From an uncultured Senegalimassilia sp. (GTDB taxonomy: Bacteria > Actinomycetota > Coriobacteriia > Coriobacteriales > Eggerthellaceae): a stretch of 64,000 bases of DNA. Within the stretch, counting starts at the first letter, position 1; every line of letters starts with the position of its first letter. The notes beneath the pieces were generated by a model. It did not search any database. It was not told the DNA's origin and saw nothing but the letters and a program-made list of their open reading frames with translations. The stretch spans positions 56,299 through 120,298 of the forward strand of contig NZ_CAKUAT010000007.1 in assembly GCF_934636665.1 (NCBI RefSeq), given 5' to 3'. The position numbers and the translations under genes are program-made. This document shows positions 29,122-37,705 of the stretch, one piece after another.

Positions 29122-29191
29122 AGTTTCCCTACTCCTGTTCTACTTTCTATAGAACAGGGACGGGGAAACTGTTATAATTTGGCTATAACAG
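29122..29191 (+). promoter_or_regulatory. two tandem operators and promoter of the GntR operon
   Basis: Two dyads share one pattern: CTGTTCTA-N7-TAGAACAG (29135-29157) and CTGTTATA-N7-TATAACAG (29169-29191), 34 bp apart. The first is further flanked by GTTTCCC/GGGAAAC arms (29123-29129, 29163-29169). TATAAT (29173-29178) lies inside the second dyad, with TAGAAC 17 bp upstream as a weak -35. This is the expected arrangement for autorepression by the YtrA-type regulator encoded just downstream. Confidence 0.7.
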
Positions 29192-29207
29192 AATTCCAAG
29201 GGATCTA

Positions 29208-29288
29208 ATGGCGAATAGTAAGAAAAGCGCAAGGGAAAACTTGGGAAGGGATGGGCGAGGGCGGCAGACTGCGGCAAAGGATCAGTGA
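29208..29288 (+). CDS. 26-residue small ORF in the GntR operon leader
   Basis: Begins MANSKKSARENLGRDGRG and ends AAKDQ; strongly basic, no membrane segment. AAGGGA lies five bases before its ATG, and its stop is 12 bp before the GntR start. It could be a real small protein or a leader peptide; coding is unproven. Confidence 0.35.
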   Translation: MANSKKSARENLGRDGRGRQTAAKDQ

Positions 29289-29300
29289 AAGGAACCAATC

Positions 29301-29693
29301 ATGTTCGTGCGTATCGACCAAACGCTCGATGTGCCGTTGTATCAGCAGCTTCGCAACGAAATCGTTCGCGGTATAGCGCAAGAGGAGCTTGCGCCGGGCG
29401 ATGCGCTGCCGAGCGTGCGCAGCCTGGCTTCCGACCTGGGAATAAACCTGCACACCGTTAACAAGGCATACGCGTTGCTGCGCGATGAGGGCTATGTGGA
29501 AATGAAGGGCCGCAAAGGCGCGTTCGTGGCGCAGCCGGCAGCGGCGGCCGCGGGCACGGCGGCCGCAAAGGAGCGGCTGTCCCGGGATATCCATCAGCTC
29601 GCGCTGGCCTTCAAAGCTTCCGGAGGCGCGCGCGAAGTTTTCGAGCAGCAGGTAAAAGCCCAGTTAGATGAAGTGTTTAGCGAAAAGGAATAG
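29301..29693 (+). CDS. GntR-family regulator, YtrA subfamily
   Basis: 130 residues. Winged helix at about 8-75 with the GntR signatures VPLYQQLRNEIVRGI, LPSVRSLASDLGINLHTVNKAY and a short helical C-terminal part of ~50 residues, the size expected for YtrA rather than FadR/HutC types. YtrA regulators repress an operon beginning with their own gene. AAAGGAA precedes the ATG. The paired dyads at 29135-29191 are the likely binding sites. The membrane protein gene follows after 11 bp. Confidence 0.92.
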   Translation: MFVRIDQTLDVPLYQQLRNEIVRGIAQEELAPGDALPSVRSLASDLGINLHTVNKAYALLRDEGYVEMKGRKGAFVAQPAAAAAGTAAAKERLSRDIHQLALAFKASGGAREVFEQQVKAQLDEVFSEKE

Positions 29694-29704
29694 GGGGCAA
29701 CGAT

Positions 29705-30829
29705 ATGGAATCCGCCGATATGCAGCTTGTCATGTTCGCTTTGATCGCCACAATCCCGCTTGTTGGGGCGATGATGGCGATCACCCCGCTTTTGCAGCCT
29801 AACGGGCAAGCCTTCTCCGTTTCCGTGCCCGAGGTTGCGCAAAGCGACCCGGGTATTCGCGTCCTCAAGCATCGTTTCGTCGCGATAATTGCGGCGGTAA
29901 CGGCGATTCTCACTTTGGCAGCTGTCGCCTTTTGCCTGATGGGGAGCATGAAGGCGGTCATGGCGCTTGTCGTGGCCGGTTCGCTTGCCCCTCTTGTACT
30001 GGGTTACGGGCTTATCGTGCGCTACCGCCGCTGCGTTCAGGCGATCAAGCGTGATCGCGGCTGGCAGGCTGAGGCGCAGCAACGTGTTGCGGCGATTGGG
30101 GAGGGCTCCGAGGATGCGCCAAAGGCGATCTCGTTGGCGTGGAATTGGCTGTATGCACCGGTGATCTTGCTGACCATCGTCGTTGCCGTCGCCGGCTACC
30201 CGGTCATGCCCGCCCAGATTCCCATGCATGTCGATTTTTCGGGTGCCGTTACCGATGTCGCGGCGAAAAGCCCGGCGGTTGCCGCGTTTCCCATAGCGCT
30301 CGAGTTGTTTTTGGTCGGCTGCTTCGTGTTCTCCCATTGGACGGTGCTGCGCTCTAAAAAGGGAACGGAGCCGGGCAATCCGGCGAGCTCCGCTTGGGCG
30401 TACGGGATGTTCGCCCATGCGCAAACCGTGTTTCTGCTGGTAGGCGGGCTGGCGATCACGGCGGTATGCGGGCTTCTCATCGAGCTTTCCACGATCGGCG
30501 TGCTGCCGATAACGGGAGCGGTGGCCGCCATCGTCGTGGTGGCGATGTTGGTAGCGGTGGGCAGCGTCATCCTCAATGCGGTGTACGGCCAGTCCGGCTC
30601 GCGGGTGTTTCGCATGCAGCGGTCTAGCATGCTTTTGGCCGACGATGATGCATACTGGAAGCTGGGCTTGTTTTATTACAACCCTGGCGATGCCAGCCTG
30701 TTTTTGCCGCAGCGTTCCGGCTTCGGCTGGACGGTGAATTGGGCGCGCCCGGTTGCATGGGCTGTGATGGTGGGCTTCATCGTGGCAACCGCCCTATTCG
30801 TGGTGCTGTGCGTGGCGATGGTCGATTGA
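29705..30829 (+). CDS. DUF1648/DUF5808-type membrane protein
   Basis: 374 residues with about eight membrane segments. A PAQIPMHVDFSG-like motif near 170 (MPAQIPMHVDFSGAV) matches DUF1648, and the soluble loop DDDAYWKLGLFYYNPGD near 318 matches the DUF5808 region; SdpI-like immunity proteins and membrane partners of YtrA regulators share this plan. It follows the GntR gene in the same operon and may be an envelope-stress or antimicrobial-response protein; that role is inference. GGGG site precedes the ATG. Confidence 0.78.
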   Translation: MESADMQLVMFALIATIPLVGAMMAITPLLQPNGQAFSVSVPEVAQSDPGIRVLKHRFVAIIAAVTAILTLAAVAFCLMGSMKAVMALVVAGSLAPLVLGYGLIVRYRRCVQAIKRDRGWQAEAQQRVAAIGEGSEDAPKAISLAWNWLYAPVILLTIVVAVAGYPVMPAQIPMHVDFSGAVTDVAAKSPAVAAFPIALELFLVGCFVFSHWTVLRSKKGTEPGNPASSAWAYGMFAHAQTVFLLVGGLAITAVCGLLIELSTIGVLPITGAVAAIVVVAMLVAVGSVILNAVYGQSGSRVFRMQRSSMLLADDDAYWKLGLFYYNPGDASLFLPQRSGFGWTVNWARPVAWAVMVGFIVATALFVVLCVAMVD

Positions 30830-30919
30830 TCGCGATGTCGCGGATAGGTGCCCCTTCGGGGCTGGTTTCCCGTCCGAAGGCGTCGAGAGGCGAAGGATAA
30901 GACGAAGGAGATGGCGAAC

Positions 30920-31927
30920 ATGGTGCTGCCCGAGAACGTGGAAGGTTTCCAAAACGGGGCGGATTCCGGCAGTGCGGCGCAGGTGGGAGGTGCGGCGCCG
31001 GGGGCGAGCGCGTCGCGAACCGACCGCGGCGCCATGTCGCAGAAGGCGGCGTCGGCCGATTCGCTCGCTGGCCTGCGTAGCTCCCATGCGCACCCCGAGC
31101 CGCTTGCCGGTCGCGCGGATGCGCTGTCCGCGTCCCCTTCGCTAGAAGCCCCTGCGCTTTGTGCGCTGGTCACGGGCGCGACGGGCGGCATCGGCCGCGA
31201 ACTGTGCGCGCAGCTGGCCCGCGAATGCGGCACGTTGGCCCTGGTGGGACGCGATCGGCACAAGCTCGAGGAGTTGGCGAAGGACCTGGCCGAACGCTTC
31301 GACGTGGACACGCACGTTTTCGTTGCCGACTTCGCGCAGCCGCGCGCCGTCGATGCGTTGGCGTCGCAGGTGCAGGCGGCGAACCTGCAGGTGGAGACGC
31401 TCGTGAACAACGCCGGCTTCGGTTACGATGCACCCTTCACGGAAAGCAGCTTGGAACGCCATCGCGCGCTTGTGCAAACCAACGATATGGCGCTTATGGA
31501 GCTTTGCCATGCGTTCGCGCCCGGCATGGCGGCGCGTGGGCACGGCGGCATCCTCAATGTGGCCAGCGTGGCCGGGTTCGTCCCCGGGCCGTACATGTCC
31601 ACGTATTACGCCTCGAAGGCGTTCGTCCAATCGTTCTCAAGCGCGCTGCATATGGAGCTGCGCCCGCACGGCGTGCACGTGACCGCGTTGTGCCCCGGGC
31701 CTGTTCGCACGCCGTTTTGGGACAACGCCGACGCCGGCGGCACGGCGCTGGCGCGCATGACCATCAGCGCTCCGCGCGTTGCCCGCGCGGCCATCCGCGC
31801 CCTGGGCTGCAATCGCTTGCTGTGCTGTCCGGGGGTGCTAGCGAAGGTTATCGTGTTCGGCAGCCGCTTCGTTCCGCGCACCTGGGCCGCCGCAGCAGCT
31901 GCAGCCCTGCAAAAACCCGGGAAGTAG
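30920..31927 (+). CDS. short-chain dehydrogenase with N-terminal extension
   Basis: 335 residues. From residue ~75 a standard SDR: cofactor loop TGATGGIGREL (about 80-90), NNAGFG near 160 and catalytic YYASK near 226 preceded by a Ser-containing strand (NVASVAGF). The first ~70 residues are Ala/Gly/Ser-rich without known similarity. A C-terminal amphipathic helix suggests membrane association. The ATG at 30920 is nine bases after AAGGAG (30905-30910); the ATG at 30911 abuts that site. Substrate unknown. Confidence 0.85.
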   Translation: MVLPENVEGFQNGADSGSAAQVGGAAPGASASRTDRGAMSQKAASADSLAGLRSSHAHPEPLAGRADALSASPSLEAPALCALVTGATGGIGRELCAQLARECGTLALVGRDRHKLEELAKDLAERFDVDTHVFVADFAQPRAVDALASQVQAANLQVETLVNNAGFGYDAPFTESSLERHRALVQTNDMALMELCHAFAPGMAARGHGGILNVASVAGFVPGPYMSTYYASKAFVQSFSSALHMELRPHGVHVTALCPGPVRTPFWDNADAGGTALARMTISAPRVARAAIRALGCNRLLCCPGVLAKVIVFGSRFVPRTWAAAAAAALQKPGK

Positions 31928-32268
31928 CGCAAGGCTCACGTTCGCGCGCTTCGAGAAGGGGCTTTTGGGCCCAAGCTCTTCGGAACCGGGTTCACCCGGG
32001 GCGAAGGTCTGTGTTCTTGCGCATTTGGGAGCCTTCGCCCTGGGCTTTTTCCGTGCCAAACTCATTTGGCGCGGAGGCGCCCTTGTTCGCGCGCTTAGCA
32101 AAAGGAACCCTTGAACTCGGGTTTTCTGCGCCCGTCTCGCGTAGGGTGAGGGCTCGCGTTCGCGTGCATTTGGCGAAGGGTGATATGCCTTTCCGCCGGT
32201 ATATGGTTAAATCAAAGGAACGGCTTTTTCGGCGGGCAATGCCGCCGTGTCAAACATAAAGGAGCATC
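31928..32268. other. 341-bp spacer with degenerate repeated blocks
   Basis: No gene or strong terminator. Blocks beginning TTCGCGCGCTT or TTCGCGTGCAT recur near 31944, 32087 and 32159, each followed within ~10 bases by an (A/G)AAGGG-type purine run. The ribosome site of ettA (AAAGGAGC) ends the spacer. Confidence 0.35.
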
Positions 32269-33948
32269 ATGGCAGAGTTCATCTACCAAATGTACAAGGC
32301 GCGCAAGGCGCACGGTGACAAGGTCATCCTCGACGATGTCACCCTGTCGTTCTACCCCGGCGCGAAGATCGGCGTGGTGGGCCCGAACGGCATGGGCAAG
32401 TCCACGCTGCTCAAGATCATGGCCGGCATCGAAGAGGTCAGCAACGGCGACGCGCGCCTGACCCCCGGCTACTCGGTGGGCATCCTGCAGCAGGAGCCGC
32501 CGCTGGACGAGGACAAGACCGTCCTGGAGAACATCGAGATGGCGTTCGCCGACGTGAAGGCCAACATCGCCCGCTTCAACGAGATCGGCACGCTCATGGG
32601 CGAGCCCGATGCCGACTTCGACGCGCTCATGGAGGAGATGGGCAAGCTGCAGGACGCCATCGACGCGGCCAACGGCTGGGACCTGGACAGCCAGCTGTCC
32701 CAGGCCATGGACGCGCTGCAGTGCCCCGACCCCGACATGCCGGTGAACGTGCTCTCCGGCGGCGAGCGTCGTCGCGTGGCCCTGTGCCGCCTGCTGCTCG
32801 AGGCCCCCGACCTGCTGCTTCTCGACGAGCCCACCAACCACCTGGACGCCGAGTCCGTGCTGTGGCTGGAGAAGTTCCTACACAAGTACCCCGGCGCCGT
32901 GCTGGCCGTCACGCACGACCGCTACTTCTTGGACAACGTGGCCGAGTGGATCTGCGAGGTCGACCGCGGCAGCCTGTACCCCTACAAGGGCAACTACTCC
33001 ACGTACCTGGAGACCAAGGCCGCGCGTATGGCGGGTCAGAAGCAGCGCGATGAGAAGCTGCAGAAGCGCCTGGCTAGCGAGCTCGAGTGGGTCCGCAGCT
33101 CCCCGAAGGCGCGTCAGGCGAAGAGCCGCGCCCGTCTGGAGCGCTACGACCAGATGGCCGCCGAGGCCGCGCAGTCCAAGAAGCTCGACTTCACCGAGAT
33201 TCAGATTCCGGCAGGCCCGCGCCTGGGCGCCGAGGTCCTCAAGGTCGAGCACCTGCACAAGCAGTTCGGCGACCGCGTGCTCATGGACGACCTGTCCTTC
33301 GAGCTGCCGCGCAACGGCATCGTCGGCGTCATCGGCCCCAACGGCGTGGGCAAATCCACCCTGTTCAAGATGATCATGGGTATCGAGCAGCCCACCTCCG
33401 GCAGCCTGAAGCTCGGCGAGACCGTGAAGGTGTCCTACGTCGACCAGGGTCGTGCGGGCATCGACGGCGACAAGAACGTGTGGGAAGTCGTTTCCGGCGG
33501 CCTGGACTACATGATGGTCTGCGAGACCGAGGTGCCCAGCCGCGCGTACGTGGCCAGCTTCGGCTTCAAGGGCTCCGACCAGCAGAAGCCCGCGGGCGTG
33601 CTCTCCGGCGGCGAGCGCAACCGCCTGAACCTGGCGTTGACGCTCAAGCAGGGCGGCAACCTGCTGCTCCTCGACGAACCCACCAACGACCTGGACGTTG
33701 AAACGCTGTCCAGCCTGGAGGAGGCGCTGCTGCGCTTCCCGGGTTGCGCCGTGGTGACCAGCCACGACCGTATGTTCCTCGACCGCGTTGCCACGCACAT
33801 CCTGGCGTGGGAGGGCACCGATGAGAACCCGGGCAACTGGCACTGGTTCGAGGGTAACTTCGAGAGCTACCAGAAGAACCGCGTCGAGCGCCTGGGCGAG
33901 GAGGCCGCAAAGCCCCACCGCCTGCACCGCAAGCTGACCAGGGATTAA
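32269..33948 (+). CDS. ettA: energy-dependent translational throttle protein EttA
   Basis: A 559-residue ABC-F protein with no membrane segment. It binds the ribosomal E site and gates the first peptide bond according to ATP/ADP level. Two ABC domains: Walker A GPNGMGKST near 37 and GPNGVGKST near 358; signatures LSGGERRRVAL near 162 and LSGGERNRLNL near 444; Walker B LLLLDEPTNHLD near 182 and LLLLDEPTNDLD near 462. The P-site tRNA-interaction linker (about 240-320) contains EWVRSSPKARQAKSRARL, characteristic of EttA. Length equals the family norm. AAAGGAGC precedes the ATG. Confidence 0.95.
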   Translation: MAEFIYQMYKARKAHGDKVILDDVTLSFYPGAKIGVVGPNGMGKSTLLKIMAGIEEVSNGDARLTPGYSVGILQQEPPLDEDKTVLENIEMAFADVKANIARFNEIGTLMGEPDADFDALMEEMGKLQDAIDAANGWDLDSQLSQAMDALQCPDPDMPVNVLSGGERRRVALCRLLLEAPDLLLLDEPTNHLDAESVLWLEKFLHKYPGAVLAVTHDRYFLDNVAEWICEVDRGSLYPYKGNYSTYLETKAARMAGQKQRDEKLQKRLASELEWVRSSPKARQAKSRARLERYDQMAAEAAQSKKLDFTEIQIPAGPRLGAEVLKVEHLHKQFGDRVLMDDLSFELPRNGIVGVIGPNGVGKSTLFKMIMGIEQPTSGSLKLGETVKVSYVDQGRAGIDGDKNVWEVVSGGLDYMMVCETEVPSRAYVASFGFKGSDQQKPAGVLSGGERNRLNLALTLKQGGNLLLLDEPTNDLDVETLSSLEEALLRFPGCAVVTSHDRMFLDRVATHILAWEGTDENPGNWHWFEGNFESYQKNRVERLGEEAAKPHRLHRKLTRD

Positions 33949-33970
33949 GCGCAAGCGCAAATGCGAACGA

Positions 33971-34009
33971 ACGGCTCCCGCGACCCCAAAGGCCGCGGGA
34001 GCCGTTTTT
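33971..34009 (+). terminator. terminator after ettA
   Basis: 12-bp stem (33971-33982 with 33994-34005) followed by TTTTT. Confidence 0.9.
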
Positions 34010-34029
34010 GCGTTAGCGGGGCAAAAGAA

Positions 34030-34063
34030 AAGCGGGGATTCCGAATATTCGGAATCCCCGCTT
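34030..34063. terminator. 34-bp perfect palindrome between ettA and UPF0210 gene
   Basis: Perfect symmetry about GAATATTC from AAGCGGGG to CCCCGCTT. It probably ends the leftward UPF0210 transcript. Confidence 0.7.
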
Positions 34064-34090
34064 GCGTTCGGGTGGTGCTTGCCGCCGCTG

Positions 34091-35455
34091 CTAGTTCTTC
34101 AGCGAGTTGATGGGGGCTGGCATGCGGCCGCCGCGATGGGCGAACACGGTGCCGGCGTGGGTGTTCACGGGCATGACCGGCGCGTAGCCGAGCAGACCGC
34201 CGAAGTCCAGCTTGTCGCCGACCTTCTTGCCGATGGCCGGGATGACGCGCACGGCGGTGGTCTTGTTGTTGATCATACCGATGGCGCATTCGTCGGCGAT
34301 GATGCCGAAGATGGCTTCGACCGGCGTGTCGCCGGGGATGGCGATCATATCCAGGCCGACGCTGCACACGCAGGTCATGGCCTCGAGCTTCTCCAGGCAC
34401 AGCGCGCCGGACTCGGCGGCGCGGATCATGCCGGCATCCTCGGACACGGGGATAAACGCGCCGGACAGGCCGCCGACGCTGGAGCTGGCCATGACGCCGC
34501 CCTTCTTCACGGCGTCGTTGAGCATGGCGAGCGCGGCCGTGGTACCCGGGCCGCCGCACTGGCCCACGCCGATGGCTTCCAGGATCTCGGCCACGGAGTC
34601 GCCCTCGGCCGGGGTGGGGGCCAGCGACAGGTCCAGGATGCCCTTGGCCACGCCCATACGGCGGCTGGCCTCGCGGGCCATCAGCTCGCCGGCGCGGGTG
34701 ATCTTGAACGCGGTGGCCTTGATGGCCTCGGCGATCTCGGTCATGTCGGCGTCCTTGGGCATGTTCGCCAGCACCTGGCGCACGACGCCCGGGCCGGAAA
34801 CGCCCACGTTGACCACGGCGTCGGCCTCGCCCGAGCCGTGGAAGGCGCCGGCCATGAAGGGGTTGTCCTCGACGGCGTTGCAGAACACCACCAGCTTGCC
34901 GGCGGCGATGCAGTCGCGGTCGGCGGTCAGCTCGGCGCACTGCTTGACGATGCCGGCCATCTTCAGCGCGGCATCCATGTTGATGCCGGCGCGCGTGGAG
35001 CCGACGTTGACGCTCGAGCATACGCGCTCGGTAGCGGCAAGCGCGTTGGGAATGGAGTCCATCAGCTTGTTGTCGGCGGCCGATGCGCCCTTGTGCACGA
35101 GCGCGGAGAAGCCGCCCACGAAGTCGACGCCCACCTCGGCACCGGCCTTGTCCATGGCCACGGCGATGCGCGACAGGTCGGCGTCGGGCACGGCGGCGCA
35201 GATCTCGGCGATAGGCGTGACGGAGATGCGCTTGTTCACGATCGGGATGCCGAACTCGCGCTCGAGCTGCTCTGCGGTGGGCACCAGCTGCTCGGCGGCC
35301 TTCGTCATCTTGTCATACACCTTGCGCGCCATGGTGTTGATGTCCGAATCCGTGCAGGAGCGCAGGTTCAGGCCCAACGTGATGGTGCGGATGTCTAGGT
35401 GCTGCTTGCTGACCATGGCAAGCGTTTCGGCGATTTCTTCCGGGGTGATTTGCAT
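34091..35455 (-). CDS. UPF0210 (PFL family) protein
   Basis: 454 residues; length and motifs fit the UPF0210 family: TLGLNLRSCTDSDI near 27-40, VDFVGGFSALVHKG near 113, NVGVSGPGVV near 217, GQCGGPGTTAALAML near 300 and GLDMIAIPGDT near 365. Structures of the family resemble pyruvate-formate-lyase-like folds but no reaction is established. It is usually paired with a small ACT-domain protein (UPF0237), which is not adjacent here. AAAAGGA precedes the ATG. Confidence 0.88.
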   Translation of the reverse strand: MQITPEEIAETLAMVSKQHLDIRTITLGLNLRSCTDSDINTMARKVYDKMTKAAEQLVPTAEQLEREFGIPIVNKRISVTPIAEICAAVPDADLSRIAVAMDKAGAEVGVDFVGGFSALVHKGASAADNKLMDSIPNALAATERVCSSVNVGSTRAGINMDAALKMAGIVKQCAELTADRDCIAAGKLVVFCNAVEDNPFMAGAFHGSGEADAVVNVGVSGPGVVRQVLANMPKDADMTEIAEAIKATAFKITRAGELMAREASRRMGVAKGILDLSLAPTPAEGDSVAEILEAIGVGQCGGPGTTAALAMLNDAVKKGGVMASSSVGGLSGAFIPVSEDAGMIRAAESGALCLEKLEAMTCVCSVGLDMIAIPGDTPVEAIFGIIADECAIGMINNKTTAVRVIPAIGKKVGDKLDFGGLLGYAPVMPVNTHAGTVFAHRGGRMPAPINSLKN

Positions 35456-35543
35456 GATGCTGTCCTTTTAACGGGCGACGCTTTTGCAACAGGATAGCAA
35501 ATTGCGGCCGTATCGGTCGGGCGAAGGGGCCTTTAGGCAACGA

Positions 35544-35569
35544 AAAAGCGGGCCCGTGGGCCCGCTTTT
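35544..35569 (-). terminator. terminator after metQ
   Basis: 11-bp stem AAAAGCGGGCC (35544-35554) with 35559-35569, loop CGTG; T-run on both strands. Confidence 0.85.
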
Positions 35570-35591
35570 GCGATCGGTTCGTTGTTGCGGC

Positions 35592-36434
35592 TTAGAAGAC
35601 CGGGACGACTGCGCCTTCGTAGGTCTTGTTGATGAAGTCGCGCACGGCGTCGGACTTCAGGGCCTTGGCCAGAGCCTGGATCTTCTCGGAATCCTGGTTG
35701 CCGTCCTTGACGACCAGCACGTTGGCGTAGGTCTCGGCGGCCAGGGAGTCGGTGGCCTCGACGGCCAAGGCGTCCTTCTCGACGGACAGGCCGGCGGCCT
35801 GGGCGTAGTTGCCGTTGATGCAGGCGATGTCGACGTCCTTCAGAGCGTTCGGGATGTTGGCAGCCTCAAGCTCCTTGATCTGCAGGTTCTTGGGGTTCTC
35901 CACGATGTCCTTGGCGGTAGCGGTGATGCCTGCGCCGTCGGCCAGCTTGATCAGGCCCTCCTGCTGCAGCAGGAGCAGGGCGCGAGCCTCGTTGGTGGTG
36001 TCGTTGGGCACGGCGACGGTTGCGCCGTCGGTCAGGGCATCAAGGGAAGCGGTCTTGCCGGCGTACAGGCCGAAGGGCTCGAAGTGGATCGGCTCGACGG
36101 AGACCAGGTGCGTGCCCTTCTCCTCATTGAAGGAATCCAGGTAAGGCTGATGCTGGAAGTAGTTGGCGTCGACCTCGCCCTCCTCGGTGACCGTGTTGGG
36201 CTGGATGTAGTCGGTGAACTCCTTCACCTCGAGCGTGTAGCCCTGCTCCTTGAGCTGGTCGGCCACGGCGTTGGTGAGGATCTCGGCGTGCGGGGTGGGG
36301 CTGGCGGCGACGGTGATGGTCTTGTCGTCGGAGCCGGAGTTGGAACCGGAACCTGCGCAACCGGCCAGGACGCCGGCGGCCAGGACGCCGGCGGCGGCGA
36401 ACGCCGCGAGCTTCTTCAGTGCGGACTTCTTCAT
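35592..36434 (-). CDS. metQ: MetQ/NlpA-type substrate-binding lipoprotein
   Basis: 280 residues. Signal peptide with lipobox VLAGC (C26), so it is lipid-anchored outside the membrane. The mature part matches methionine ABC-transporter binding proteins: ITVAASPTPHAEIL near 40, YIQPNTVTEEGEVDANYFQH near 76-95, and VEPIHFEPFGLYAGK near 112. No metN or metI gene is next to it, so the permease and ATPase must be elsewhere. ATG at 36434 follows GGGAGGGAGA; a longer frame to 36473 lacks a site. It is divergent from the TetR gene. Confidence 0.9.
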   Translation of the reverse strand: MKKSALKKLAAFAAAGVLAAGVLAGCAGSGSNSGSDDKTITVAASPTPHAEILTNAVADQLKEQGYTLEVKEFTDYIQPNTVTEEGEVDANYFQHQPYLDSFNEEKGTHLVSVEPIHFEPFGLYAGKTASLDALTDGATVAVPNDTTNEARALLLLQQEGLIKLADGAGITATAKDIVENPKNLQIKELEAANIPNALKDVDIACINGNYAQAAGLSVEKDALAVEATDSLAAETYANVLVVKDGNQDSEKIQALAKALKSDAVRDFINKTYEGAVVPVF

Positions 36435-36521
36435 GTAGGGTCTCCCTCCCATCGTTTTGCGCCCGGGCTGCACCGCGAGTTTGCGGGCGGGGCAGTGGCG
36501 CCTTGTTTTGCGTGACGCCTA

Positions 36522-36549
36522 GTATACCGAGCGTGGATTTTTGGGCAAT
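36522..36549 (-). promoter_or_regulatory. metQ promoter
   Basis: Leftward TTGCCC (36549-36544), 16-bp spacer, TATACT (36527-36522). The leader is about 80 nt; I could not match it to a known methionine or SAM riboswitch. Confidence 0.6.
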
Positions 36550-36743
36550 AGCTTTGCTCATACGAAAAGGTGGGTGGACGCTATCTGCAAAATCGATAAC
36601 CCGGTCGGCTATGGTGTAGAACAGGGCGAACGGCGGCAGGGCGTCCGCCACCGGCATCGCGCTGCTGGTGAATTGTTGGAAGCCGTGCTGCTCATCTATA
36701 TATGTAGAGGTTGCGGGACTCGTTTGCAGGCGCGTTGCGCTCG

Positions 36744-36815
36744 TTGATTCCCACCTGCATGGTCGGTAAAATAACACTATTGAACACCTTGTCCATTATT
36801 GCCCGAGTTGTTCAA
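36744..36815 (+). promoter_or_regulatory. promoter and possible operator of the TetR-activase unit
   Basis: TTGATT (36744-36749), 17-bp spacer, TAAAAT (36767-36772). Just downstream TTGAACA (36780-36786) and TGTTCAA (36809-36815) form an inverted repeat with a 22-bp gap, a possible TetR site. The rest of the 461-bp divergent spacer shows no gene. Confidence 0.5.
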
Positions 36816-36895
36816 GACATGCAAAACAGCGCTGCTCGCCGTCATGATTTGGGCCTGCGCGCATCTGCGACCTGCGTACGCAAGGAAGGGGGCAT

Positions 36896-37690
36896 ATGCC
36901 CACGCAACGGAGTTCGGTTTCCGAATCGGCGACGGCCGCAAAGCCCGCCGCCGCAGCAGGGTCGGCAACCGGCGCGGAGTCCGCCGTAACCTACTCGGAA
37001 GCGAAGCCTGAAGTAACCGCATCGTCCACAGCAAGGCCGGCAACCGGCGCGAAACCCGCTGCGGCATCCAGCGTCGCAGACGGCTCGCCCGCCGTCGAGG
37101 ATCGGCGCATCACGCGCTCGAAGCGCGCGTTGCGCGATGCCCTCGTGGAGCTGATCGAGGAGCGCGGCCTGACCAATTTCAGCGCCAGCGACCTGTGCGT
37201 CCGCGCAGACCTTAACCGCGGCACGCTGTACAACAACTTTGGCGACATGGAAGGCCTGCTCGCCGCCCTTGAGGACGACATCATGGACGACCTGGAGAAC
37301 CTTCAGTCATGCATGCAGCAGCTCAGCCTGAAGGACGTGCTGCGCTACCGCGTGAACAAGAAGCCCATGCCGTTTCTGGTGAAACTGTTCGATTACCTGC
37401 GTGAACAGGGCGACTTCCTGCACGCGATTATGGGCCCGAAAGGCGACCCGAGCTTCGGCCCGCGCGTGCGCGACGCCGTATGCACCGAGGTCATCCAAAC
37501 CATCCTGCACGAGCGCTACCGCAACGACCCCTCGCCGTTCGTGCAATATTACGTGGCGTTCTACGCCAGCGCATATCTAGGGGTAATCACCCATTGGATC
37601 GAAACGGGCATGAAGGAAAGCTCGCAGGAGATGGCCCTTGTGGCCATGCGCCTGTTCTTCATCAAACCCGGCGACCCCATTCGACTGTAA
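36896..37690 (+). CDS. TetR-family transcriptional regulator
   Basis: 264 residues. After a ~70-residue Ala/Ser/Pro-rich extension, the helix-turn-helix begins at TRSKRALRDALVELIEERG (about 73-91) with FSASDLCVRADLNRGTLYNNFG, the TetR DNA-binding pattern. The C-terminal ligand domain is of the TetR_C_33/DhaS-like type. Start ATG follows AAGGGGG. The activase gene begins 15 bp after the stop in the same direction, so this regulator probably controls it. The inducer is unknown. Confidence 0.9.
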   Translation: MPTQRSSVSESATAAKPAAAAGSATGAESAVTYSEAKPEVTASSTARPATGAKPAAASSVADGSPAVEDRRITRSKRALRDALVELIEERGLTNFSASDLCVRADLNRGTLYNNFGDMEGLLAALEDDIMDDLENLQSCMQQLSLKDVLRYRVNKKPMPFLVKLFDYLREQGDFLHAIMGPKGDPSFGPRVRDAVCTEVIQTILHERYRNDPSPFVQYYVAFYASAYLGVITHWIETGMKESSQEMALVAMRLFFIKPGDPIRL

Positions 37691-37705
37691 GGAATAAGGC
37701 GGAAC

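Noticed and set aside
36435..36515. SAM or methionine riboswitch in the metQ leader
   Set aside because: The leader is short and lacks the conserved elements of the SAM classes that I can recall.
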